Positions 54,447-64,000 of a DNA stretch of 64,000 bases are shown piece by piece. A program made the translations under genes and the position numbers. Source of the stretch: Verticillium longisporum. Its lineage: Eukaryota; Ascomycota; Sordariomycetes; Glomerellales; Plectosphaerellaceae. The stretch lies in the NCBI GenBank assembly GCA_019188255.1, contig JAETXT010000004.1:4030001-4094000 (forward strand), written 5' to 3'. The first letter of the stretch is position 1. The number at the start of each line of letters is the position of its first letter. The notes beneath the pieces are model-generated. The model saw only the letters and a list, made by a program, of their open reading frames with translations, had not been told where the DNA came from and did no database searches.

Positions 54447-57277
54447 ATGGACGACGCACAGGATACACCGAGAAATGTAGCGACGACGACGACGACGACA
54501 ACGACGAGCAGCGACTCTGCCGACGCTGCCTTTTCCAGGGCCAATTCTGTCGAGCCTCACGATGAATCCTCTTCGCCGGGAAAGACGAGGAAGACGCAGC
54601 AGCCAAAGAGAACCGTTTGCGATCACTGCCGCCGGAGACGTATGTTGGTCCCATCCGCTGCCTTCACCTTGACTCGTCCCCTGCCTCACGTCGAACTCTG
54701 CCATACGTCCTTCGTCTGCTTCCTGCTCTTGGCGCTCCATCATCACCTCTCTTTGCCCATGTTGCCCTGACCCCAAATGTCCATGAGCTTTCGTGCCATT
54801 CTCCCCCTTCCCAGCAGACTACGCCCTGGCCAGTCTGTATGTCGCCTTCATGGTATCTCTCACAACCTGCCTCCCCCCCCTTACCCCCTCTTCTCCCTCG
54901 CCCCTCTCCCTATCTCTCACGCCACCCTTGACCACGCCTCTCGGCCTGGCTCTTGCCTTCCTACAGCCACATGCTCACATCACCATGACCACCCACAAGC
55001 ACACATGCTGACGCCACCTCAGGAATCCGGTGCGATGGAAAATACCCATGTGAGCAGTGCCTGAACGCCGCTCTCACCTGCAAGCGCGACCACGTTCCCA
55101 AGAAGAGGGGTCCCAAACGTGGCCATGGCCGGGTCATCAACGAGCTACGAGCCAAGGACACCTTTCCGGGCCAGCTATCTCTCGAAGGAGGAGGAGGAGG
55201 AGGTCAAGGCTCCCAGGACAATCCCACAGAGTATGTGCGCCGCCGACTCTCCGCCGCCTGTCCGCCCCTGAGCCTCGATCCGTCCATGAGCGACTCGTCG
55301 GCCAACCCCTCTGCTGCGCCATCGGCCGCCAACAGCCCGCCTCAGTTCTGGGCCAGCCTCACCTCCAACCCCGGCCACAATGTGCCCGAGCCACGGAGCG
55401 CCTTCTCGAGCGACGACTATCGTCCCAACAGCCGGAGTTACCTCTACATGGTGCCACAGTGTGTCGAGCTCTACTACGAGCACATCTATCCCATCATGCC
55501 GCTGCTGTATATGCCCGCCATCCGCCAAACCATTGCGCGCCCCATGACGCCCTCGGAGAAGAACCTCATCTACGCCCTGTGCGCGCTCACGTCCATGCAC
55601 ATGTCAGGCAAGAGCATCGAGGCCCCAGGCCCGCCCTCGTGGGAGGTGGCCGGGCGCTTCTTCCTCGACGAGTGCATCTCGGTGCGGCAGTCGTACGACT
55701 TTCTCGAAGACCTGTCGCTCTCTGCCGTCATCTCGTCGTTTTACCTGTCGACGTCCTTTTTCGAGATTAACCAGTCTCGAAAGTCGTGGCACTATCTTCG
55801 CGAGGCCCTGAACAACGCACAGGATCTCGGCCTCCAGAACGACTCGACGTACTATGGCCTCAGTCCGGAAGACACACTCTGCAGACAGCGCGTCTTCTGG
55901 ATCCTCTTCGTTACGGAACGGTATGTTTCTGTAGTCGATGGCAGAGTTGGTACCCCAGGACATCACTGACGATATTGCAGCTCCTTTGCCATCCTTCGCA
56001 ACAAACCCATCACATTCAAGCAAACCCCTTCGCTCCCTTCAACACGCCACTCGTACGAATCCCCCGACATCCACGCCGGCTTCCTCCAGCTCGTCTCGTC
56101 GTACACGCCCCTCGACGAGTCCTTCGTCACCGCCTGGAACGAAGGTTCCGACCCGCGTGTCAGCGCCGCCACCTTTGTCGCGCTCCAGAACCTCCTCGCC
56201 CTGCCGCCCATCTTCCTGCGGCCCCGCTCCCCGACGTCGCTCTTCGCCGGCAGCACCGACCCCTCGACGCCCGAGCCGACCGACATCCAGAAAGCCGACC
56301 TGCTCGTGACGCAACAGTGGCTGCGTCTGATCGTCTGGCAGTCGTCGATGCGGCAGCAGCTCCTCTCGTGGACGAACCCCGCCGACGCGCCCGACCCCAA
56401 CGCGTCCCCGAACAGCATGTGCTTCTCCTTTCCCCTCTCCGTCGCCCGCGACACGGCCGCCATCCTGGCGTCGCTGCCGCCGAAAGCGGTCGAGGTGCAC
56501 GGCATGGGCATCATGGAGAAGATTTTCGAGATTGGCACCTGGTGCGTCAACGTCCTCGGCGCCTGCGAGAGCGTCGGCTTCGCGCCCGGCGGCATGGACC
56601 TGACGGCCGGCGACCTGGGCGTGCTGAACACGGGCCGCCGCAGCTCGAGCAAGGATCCCATAGAGTTCTTCGTCCGCACGCTGAGCGCCAGCCCCAACAG
56701 CAGGGTGCAGTTTGCCGAGAAGCTGCTCAAGGCCGCGGGCGAGAACCCGGGCTGCATGCGCGTCGCGCTGAGCCCCGGCGTCGGCGGGGGGCTGGGCGAG
56801 GTGCCGCCCAACTGGAGGGGCGAGGTGCTGGGTGAGGTCGTCGACGAGGGCGTCACGCTCAAGGAGGAGGAGATCATGGTGGCCGCCGGCATGGGCGAGT
56901 TGGACCTCGCCAGTGCCGTGGATGTGCCGAGCATGGAGCTCGGCATCATGCCCGTCGACATGGCGGCGGCGGCGGCAGCAGCAGCAGCAGGCGGGCTCCG
57001 CGGCGACAGCGTCGACCTGACGAGCCCGCTGACCATGACGACGAGCCACAGCTACTCGGACATGGCGTCCGCCATGGGCATGACGGGCCTGTCAGACTGG
57101 TCCGAATGGAGCCCCGGAACGGGCGGCGGCGACGAGGCGGCGGCCTTTGCCGCCGAGGACGGAACGGGGCTCGCGCACGTCGTGAGCCGGAGCTCGGCGG
57201 GCGATGGCAACGAGAACGGGTACGTACAGGACGACGGTCGGGGTCGGGGACATCATGGCCTTGTCGGTGTTTGGTAG
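54447..57277 (+). CDS. Zn(2)-Cys(6) transcription factor with KKRGPKRG linker
   Basis: Exons 54447-54639, 55023-55920 and 55981-57277, phases in agreement; 795 aa. Zinc-cluster cysteines 58, 61, 68, 74, 77 and 84 (CX2CX6CX5CX2CX6C) are split by the first intron right after CDHCRRR. The linker VPKKRGPKRGHGRVINELRA follows, a basic region seen in maltose- and other sugar-type activators. A fungal-specific TF domain follows (about 200-480: LYMVPQCVELYYEHIYPIMPLL, NNAQDLGLQNDSTYYGLSPE and CRQRVFWILFVTER). The C-terminal part is acidic with an Ala tract (MAAAAAAAAAGG). The first intron is 383 nt, long for this genome, and pyrimidine-rich. A sugar-related role is only suggested by the linker. Confidence 0.88.
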
Positions 57278-60200
57278 GCGCTCTCCTGGGAGGGCTGGGT
57301 TCAGCATTTGCTTTCGACGCTTTGTGGGAATACTTCTTTTTGTTTTGTGTGAGGGACATACTTTGTGAGGGACATTGGGACGAGGGGCACGCATAATGGG
57401 TGTATATGGGATCTACGGGATGCGGTTGGCGTTGTCTGTATGCGAAATGTCACATCTCCACTTGGAGACTGTTCATAGTACGAAGGCCTTTGAGAGGATC
57501 AAAAAACATCATCAACAAGTGACGTTTGTTGTGCCTGCTGGTACATGATTCGTTTCGTTGTCACGCCAGGCCTGGCCTCACCTTTCCCACAAAGCCTCTG
57601 GAGTTGAAGTCCGAAGATTGTGCACCCAAAGACGCCGACCAACAGGCCAACAGTGACAGGAGCAGCGAACGAACGGGATATATCAAGCATGCCTGAGCTA
57701 CCTCACCCTGATGACGTGAGTCTCGAGCACCATATCAAACCTGCGAAAAGCATCCAAACGCTATGCATCAGCCGCCGTATGGGAGCCGATTTGTGGAGAG
57801 AATCGACTCCAGCCACGAGAGTCCAACGGTACTGCCAACCAAACCATCCGCAAAAAGAGAGAAACCATACGATCCTCCCGACCCGAGAACGTCATTTCTA
57901 AGCAAGCTCAGGCGCGTTGTGAGACGGATGAGATGGCGTCGTCGACCTTCCAGGGGTTTCGTAAAAGGAAACGCCGTCCGGATGGGAAACCAAACAACCA
58001 ACAAACAACGTGAGATGAATAAGACCCAAGTCTAATCTGAAAATGTTATGGGATTGTTATCTGGGCAGCGCAATTTCCATACGTCGAGGGCTGACATGAG
58101 AAATGCAAGGGGGGCGAAGTACATTCATCGTCCGTGGGGTCACATGTGCCCGTCCATACCAGCATTGTACACAACGTGGCTCTTGTCTGGTACAATTTAA
58201 GGTTCCTTGAAAGTCTGCACAGCCCGGGCGATTCAGAAAGCCCTTCATTCGGTACAGTGAGGTGGTTTGGGGTAATACATGCAAGACTGCACATATGGTT
58301 GCGTACCCGGGATATCCTGTCGGAGGTTTGGGGCTGGTTATCTCGATTATGCTTCGGCAGATTATGCTTCGGCAGGGTCAAGTAGCGTTGCGGGTGAAGC
58401 GATGGCTACTACTCGACAAGGTCACTCGCCGCGATCTGCAGCATAAGTTTGCGCCTAATTGTCAGTGGTCGCAAAAATCCACTTTGTGAGAAACAACGAG
58501 CGATGAATCGTCAAGGACGGCGTCGCGGATTGAGCGTCGCTCACACCAGCAACGACTCATGCATTCCGACCTCCGTCTGTTGATGGCTGTGCTGACCGCC
58601 AAACTGACCGCCAAGCCACGCTGCGCGGCGGATCAGGCGCCTGTAGGCCAGGCGATGTTGAGGGCTGGAATGCAGCGAATGCGAAATGGCAACGTGGTCG
58701 CCGAACATGCTGTCAAAGCTTGCGGCAAGCACTTTAGACCCCTGCCCTCGCGACTGGCACCCTGGAAATCGAACAAGACGCATCTATCCACCCTTCCGAC
58801 CCACGCAATGATATCTGAGGATGCCTGCAAGAGGATGTTGGTAGGGTTCCGTGAGGCAGTCGACACACAGATGAACAGACTCCAGGGGGGGCTAGACGAG
58901 CATCGGCGACGGAGAGACCGCGGGTAGGGTTTCGAACCCGAAGCTTGGCTTCCTGACGGTCCTGCTGGCTGCGCTACTGACGAGGGAGGACGGCGCCGAC
59001 AGGTGTGCCGGATCGAGGGAGACCATGGTGGGGTAGACGCGGGCTTCCCCTTCCAATGAAGCGAACGCCGTGCAGTGCAGCTGGTTCTACGACTTCTGCA
59101 CGTGGTGCTGTTTGCGTTTCCACCTGGGCACCTGGCTCGATCGGCGTGTCAGTCAAAGTCATGCATGGATAGAAAGGAGCGAGATTCCAGTGTCACGGGC
59201 CTGATTCATGATGGATGTCCGTTCGTTTGACTCCCTTTCTCCTGAGAATCATTCGAATTGGGTGACACGGGGCGGCATTTCGCTGGCGCGTTCTTGCGGA
59301 TCACATCCCCGGAGGGGGGGGGGGGCCAAGCCAGGGGCGGTCGCGTTCCCGTCTCGTTGGAGAGGAAGCTGATTGGGCTGGAGGGTGAAGGATGTTGATG
59401 AAGCAGGGGTCAAGGTGGAGCGAATCGAGCGACTGCAGGGCCAATTTGGTCAGAGGAGGTTGGGTGTCTTGGGGTGTGACGAAGTGACGAGGAGGTATTT
59501 CCTGTTAGCGACCCGGCCTGATTGCCGATCCGTTCTTGGGCGGACTTTGGGCTGAACGGTTAGTGGCCGTCGCGTGCTGAAGAAAAAAGGAAGAGAAAAT
59601 GGGGATGATACAAGGAAATATCAGTGGAAAACTGTCAGTGGAAAATTGTCAGTTGGATACTGCATTAGAATACAAGCGATACATGAGAAGAACTGGACAT
59701 GCCCGGTGGACAGGTAGGAGCCTGAAGATTCTTTTGTCGGTCATGGAAGGAGGACTAGTCGCTACTGCCTGACAGGTGCCGAGATGCTTCAGATTGAATC
59801 ATTCAAGGCAGTGATGGATGGTGGGATTGGGAGATAGCGTGCTACAGGGAGAGGAGCGGAAGGGACAGGAAGGGCAGGAAGAGCTAGTGGGCTGGACGGG
59901 AGGGTCCGTTGCGGGCGGCCCCTTCCCTATCCCTCCTGTTGAAGCTACGTTGGCTGAGAAGTCGCCCTAAAATGGAGAATGGAGGGGGACCAAGGGGGGC
60001 ACGAGAGGCCCGGCCCAGCCCAACTTGCCTCCCAGCTGCACTAACACCAGTGACATGGACATAGGTACCTAAGGTAGGTACCTACCTACCTACGGTACCG
60101 GAGGCAGGTAGGTAGCTGGCCAACGCAACGCTAATGCTGCACAACAAACCACAACGCCCACACACAGCCCAGGCACAATTGGCGGGCAAGAAGGAAAGAA

Positions 60201-61443
60201 GCACAACTGGCGAGACGACAAACTCCAATGAGCAACGACAGCGTCGTGCCGGGCGTCACTTCGTTTCGTTTCATCTCGCTGGAAGCAGACGGGACCCAAG
60301 TGGAGGTCGCTTCCTGGCTGTCTCTCCTTTCTGTCTCTCTGTCTCTGTCTCCCTCCATCTTCTCCTCCATCTCCTCCTCCCGCCTACCCAACAAGCCCTC
60401 TTCCTTCTCCTGCATCCTCCTGTAGAGACGCGCCGCCCTTCGCTCGCGTCCTGCTTCCTTCTATTTCGACCTTCCACCGCCTCTTCCCCACCAGGCGCTG
60501 ACTGAACTGGGCTGGCAACCTCCCGAGACACGATCCACGGTAACAGCCCAAGTTGCATTCTTCTCCCTCCAGTCGACCCGGCCGGTGAGCTGTGAGGTAC
60601 CTACGAGCCGACACCCTCCCAGAGTCTCCCCCTACCGCGCGTCGCAGGAACGCTGATGCCCACTGCCGCCCTGTTGCCCGGCATCCGTGCCAGCACTCGT
60701 CTCTTGATGCCCCTGTCTGCAATCACCGCTGCGCCGACCATCACACCCCAGACAGATGCCTGTTTATTGTAATCTTTCCTGTTCCCAGCGTGGGCATCGG
60801 CCGCCCTCTTTTCTTTTCTTCATCTGCCACTGCTAGGAACCGCTTCCTGTCGCCATTCGTCGAGGGCCACCCTCCCTTTCGTCACCCAACATTAGACATC
60901 AGACTTCAGACATCACCATCTCGGTGCCGCAAACGAGGACTGAAACTCGAACACCGACCACGGCGGAAATCAAGCTCACGAACTGCAATTGGCATCCTCA
61001 GCTCGGCCATATACTTCCACCTTCATCATCATTTATCCGTTGTCTGAGCGAACACGGCTTGCGCATAGCCTCTAATCGACGCAACACATGCCGCTCGCCC
61101 AGGCCCAAAGTCCTAACTAGGTTCAGCCCTGCTCGCTTGTCATAACGTCCTCCACTATACCATCATAGCGTCCTCGCCTTTCTCCGACGCGCCTGGTCAC
61201 GTCTCCCGCGCTCGTGCAGTCCCATTAGGGATCACCCATACTCGCTTCTTTTCAAAAGAAGGCCGGATACACGCTTTTCACTCCACTCCCTTAAACAAGC
61301 ATCATCCCGTCCTGCTGGCCCCGAACTGCATTGACGAACGATACTGCGTTGAACAACGCACTCGCGCCCCCTCCACATCCAACCAACGACAGACCTTCAG
61401 CACAAACAGAAAACGCCGACGGCGGCGCCCGTCGAGTGTGGAC
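57278..61443. other. 4.2-kb intergenic region
   Basis: No gene supported. Contents: a 15-bp direct repeat (58346-58375), a 122-codon frame at 58559-58927 with no recognisable domain, a G12 run (59314-59325), a 14-bp tandem repeat (59621-59648), and a cluster of TACCTA/GGTA motifs (60064-60113). A long CT-rich leader (60300-61440) precedes the CM1-protein gene. That leader probably contains its promoter and a long 5' UTR, possibly with an intron. Confidence 0.5.
60064..60113. repeat. TACC/GGTA-rich cluster
   Basis: Contains TAGGTACCTAAGGTAGGTAC followed by three TACC units and their complements. It is partly palindromic around GGTACC. Confidence 0.7.
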
Positions 61444-63999
61444 ATGGACGGCTCAAATTCAGCGGCAGCCCGCGAGAGGTCGCGCCCGCCTTCTGCCTAC
61501 TCACGCGCCCCGTCAAGAGCCTCCACCAACGCCTCCCACATCAGGATGTCCTCACAGAGCGCCAGCAGCTCGAACTCCCACCTTGCCACGGCACCCCCTC
61601 CCAGACCCTCCTCCGTCGCCCACCATGCGTCCCACCGGTACCACCACACTGCTTGCGCCCGGCAGCCCCCGATACCCAGATCACAATCAACTATGCCAAA
61701 ACTAGCGTCCGACACGGGAACATCGAGCTTCCTGCAGGAAAGATTACAGAGGAGGCGAGAAGAGGCCGAGCGTGCTGCCGCCGCACGCTTGGCTGAAGAG
61801 ATGGCTGCTGCTACTGAGCCCCCAACTCGGACGGCCCAAAGCTTGCCTGTCAAGGCAGGGTCGGCTGATGGACGTCGGCCAGGCTCTAGCGGCAGTTCTG
61901 AACCAAGCAAGAAGAAGGGCATGGGTGTCAAGGAAATGGAAGCCGTGAGAAACCCAGGCGCCAGACCACAATCACATGAGCGAGGCGTCATGGCTAACCT
62001 CCTATAGACTGTTTCAACGCTGCACAAACAAAACTTCGACCTAAAACTCGAACTATATCACCGCCGAGAACGCCAAACGACCCTCGAGGAGAAGGTGGAC
62101 CAGCTTGCCTCTGAAAAGGAGCAGTTGGAGGAAGTCAACGACAGACAGCTGGATAAGCTGGTATAACGGGATAAGTCTGTACAAGCGGCTGTTCAGATGA
62201 TTGTGCTTCTCGAGGCTCGGGTCGAGAAGCTCGTGGAAGAAAGAGAAATGGTGCGCCAGGTCGAGACGGCAGGCTACCTGGCCGAGATGGACGCCTCCCT
62301 CGACGCCCCGACTCCCAAGGCTCGGACTGCCGATCTCACCCGGCTCGAGGAGGACGTCAGGAAACTCAATCGCATGCCGAGTTTTGTGTCTGAAAAGACA
62401 GAAACAACAGCAAACCTACGCAACGTCTACCTCGGTACTAGGGGTAATCTTACTCTACCGAAACTGACGGAAGGACTGGCGGACACCGATCCAGGAAGGG
62501 CTGGCATGGTGAGCCCAAGTCTTAGCGTTCTGAGCGAGAGCTCCTTCGCCAGCATCTACGGTGAGAAGGAGAGCGACGATGGATATCTGCAGACCGATAT
62601 CGAAGGCGTACGGCCACATGCGGGTCCCCGAGCGTACTCGAATCCCTCTGATCTAGCATCGATGCCGCGATCACGAACCGTCACGCCCAGCCGTGGCCCA
62701 CGCTCCGGCTCCTTTTCGCGAAGCGGATCTGGTCAGTACCGGTCCATAACCGACGTCATCGAGCAGAGCTCCCCTCTGCAGAGGTTGGAACGCCTGGAAG
62801 GGTACGCCTCGAATGGTGCGTCTCCGTCGACTGACAAGGTGGCTCGCACACGATCCCAATCGCAGAGCAAGACAAAACAAGAGAAACGTGAGGCCTTGCG
62901 GAGAGTCATGACTGATGCCCCTTCCCCGAACGGGCGCCCTCATTTTGACCAGGCTCTTCCACCCACACCAGATACCATTTCGACCTCGACCCTTCGCCGC
63001 TTCAAGAACTCCAGCGGCGACACCCTGGTGCAGCAACCAAACACAACAACAAACGAGCGCAGCTTTCTTGCTTCGTCATCGCAGAGGGTAGGTGAGAAAC
63101 CAGAGCCAGTGCCTGAGCATAATGGTGGAGCGCCGATTATGCCTCCTTCAGCTACGACAACGCGCTATGAAGCAGACTTTGCTCATCATGGGCACGGGCG
63201 ACCACTCAAGCCTCAGCCCCGCCCTAGATCCGCGGACGAATCGACCATCTCCCACAGGAAGAGTAAAGCCTGGCTGCAGGAAAATGGTGATGAAGACGAC
63301 AATGCGTCCATCATGTCCCTCGAGTCGAGCCTTGATATTTGGATGCAACAAGGGAAGGAGCCCAAACAAGTCGGGCGGACATCGCCAGATCTTTTCGGTT
63401 TCCCAACCAAGACTGGCGGCTGGGAGACGGACGCCATGTTTGGACCGGGAGCGTCGTACGGCGGAGGAGGCGCGCCTCTCTCGTGGCCGGATCCCCTCGA
63501 GGACCTCGTGCCTATTCAGCAGGCGCTCTTTGGGGGTCCCGGCGCACCGCCACCGCCTAATAGGAGGTCGAGTCTGCATGCTAGGACAGGATCTGCTTCG
63601 ACTTCACGACAGCCCGAGCCAGTCATGGGCAAGCTGCGCAAGTCGTTCGGCCGACGACGTGATAGCACCGACAGTCAGATGCAGGCGAATGAGGCTGGGC
63701 CACATACGCCGCAGCAAATGAGTGAAAAGCAAGGGCAGGGACAAGGCCGCGGTCCATATCCACCGTTCACGCGGCCGGCCACGGCAACGCCTCGTGATGG
63801 CAGGATGAAAACGCTTTGGAGACGGTCTCTCGGTGGTACTGGGTCTGCGGCACCACCCAACGCCTCGGATCTGGTGCCTGAACCTGCAGTGTCCACGACG
63901 CCTACGGGGAGGCAGTCCATCAACAGCGGTGTCGGCACTCCCTCCTGGGTTCATCGGGCCCATATGGTTGATGACGACACGCGCGCTCCCGGCGCAACG
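61444..63999 (+). CDS. Centrosomin-motif (CM1/Cnn_1N) protein, microtubule-organising-centre type; 3' partial, one in-frame stop
   Basis: Exon 1 61444-61944, intron 61945-62007 (GTGAGA..GCTAAC..CTATAG), exon 2 62008 to the window edge; 852 codons visible. The first 167 residues are Ser/Ala/Arg-rich. TVSTLHKQNFDLKLELYHRR begins the CM1 motif (PF07989), the element that binds gamma-tubulin complexes in Mto1/Pcp1/centrosomin proteins. A coiled coil follows (LEEKVDQLASEKEQLEEVND, then MIVLLEARVEKLVEEREMV). The rest is a long disordered Ser/Pro/Arg-rich region. Codon 220, in the coiled coil, is TAA (62164-62166); CAA or GAA would be expected. The frame then stays open for more than 600 codons, so the stop is an error or a recent lesion. 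ATG 61444 is the first ATG in frame. Confidence 0.8.
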
Positions 64000-64000
64000 C

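Noticed and set aside
55786..57049. Long frames on both strands over the second Zn2Cys6 gene
   Set aside because: Arg/Pro/Ala-rich shadows; the spliced regulator model explains the region.
58918..58992. tRNA-like A-box (TAGCGCAGC) and B-box (GGTTCGAAA) on the minus strand
   Set aside because: The boxes are about 6 nt too close together, the T stem does not pair fully, and no acceptor stem or anticodon arm could be built. At best it is a degenerate tRNA fragment.

Overview
This window is nuclear DNA from a filamentous ascomycete (Pezizomycotina). Hypocreales or a related Sordariomycete order is my inference. The evidence is genes interrupted by many 47-70 nt GT-AG introns with CTAAC/CTGAC branch sites, Zn2Cys6 regulators, WSC, GH71, GH43 and GMC families, GC-rich coding DNA, and one AT-rich island with the CpA/TpG loss expected from repeat-induced point mutation (RIP). 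I support 18 protein-coding loci. No rRNA, convincing tRNA or CRISPR array was seen.

Layout. 1-2 kb: the 3' end of an unidentified protein and a GFA/CENP-V-type zinc protein. 2-9.2 kb: a plausible small-molecule uptake and hydrolysis group, with an anion:cation-symporter-type MFS permease (minus), a Zn2Cys6 regulator (plus) and an acetamidase-type amidase (plus). 10-14.6 kb: a 1512-residue secreted protein made of a beta-propeller, Ig-like modules and four WSC domains. 17.7-22.9 kb: an HSL-type esterase and a GH71 alpha-1,3-glucanase gene with two in-frame stops. 24-33.3 kb: an F-box/LRR-like gene without a clear N terminus, a GMC oxidoreductase, the RIP island, a flavin monooxygenase, and a HGSNAT/DUF1624-type membrane protein. 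33.8-43.6 kb: a GH43 glycosidase, a five-exon IlvD/Edd dehydratase, an Erg6-like methyltransferase, and a convergent orphan membrane protein. 44.6-57.3 kb: a C2H2 regulator, a GNAT acetyltransferase, an OS-9/Yos9 ER lectin, a MITE-like element and a second Zn2Cys6 regulator. 61.4 kb to the end: a centrosomin-motif (CM1/Cnn_1N) protein that runs off the window.

The most unusual property is the number of broken reading frames. Six sites in five genes need exactly one base restored to rejoin the conserved frame. Always a base is missing, usually where a doubled base is expected. Three further in-frame stop codons and one lost splice acceptor lie inside otherwise well-preserved genes. Systematic single-base under-calling in the assembly is the simplest explanation for the frameshifts. 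The stops and the splice-site change could be real gene decay.

Other points of interest are a 620-bp stretch holding a single TG and a single CA, a 329-bp element bounded by 37-bp inverted repeats next to the OS-9 gene, the multi-domain WSC protein, and several minisatellites. One of these is a 21-bp repeat open in frame with the downstream regulator but lacking an ATG. Gene models were spliced by eye. Family calls come from motif recognition without database searches.
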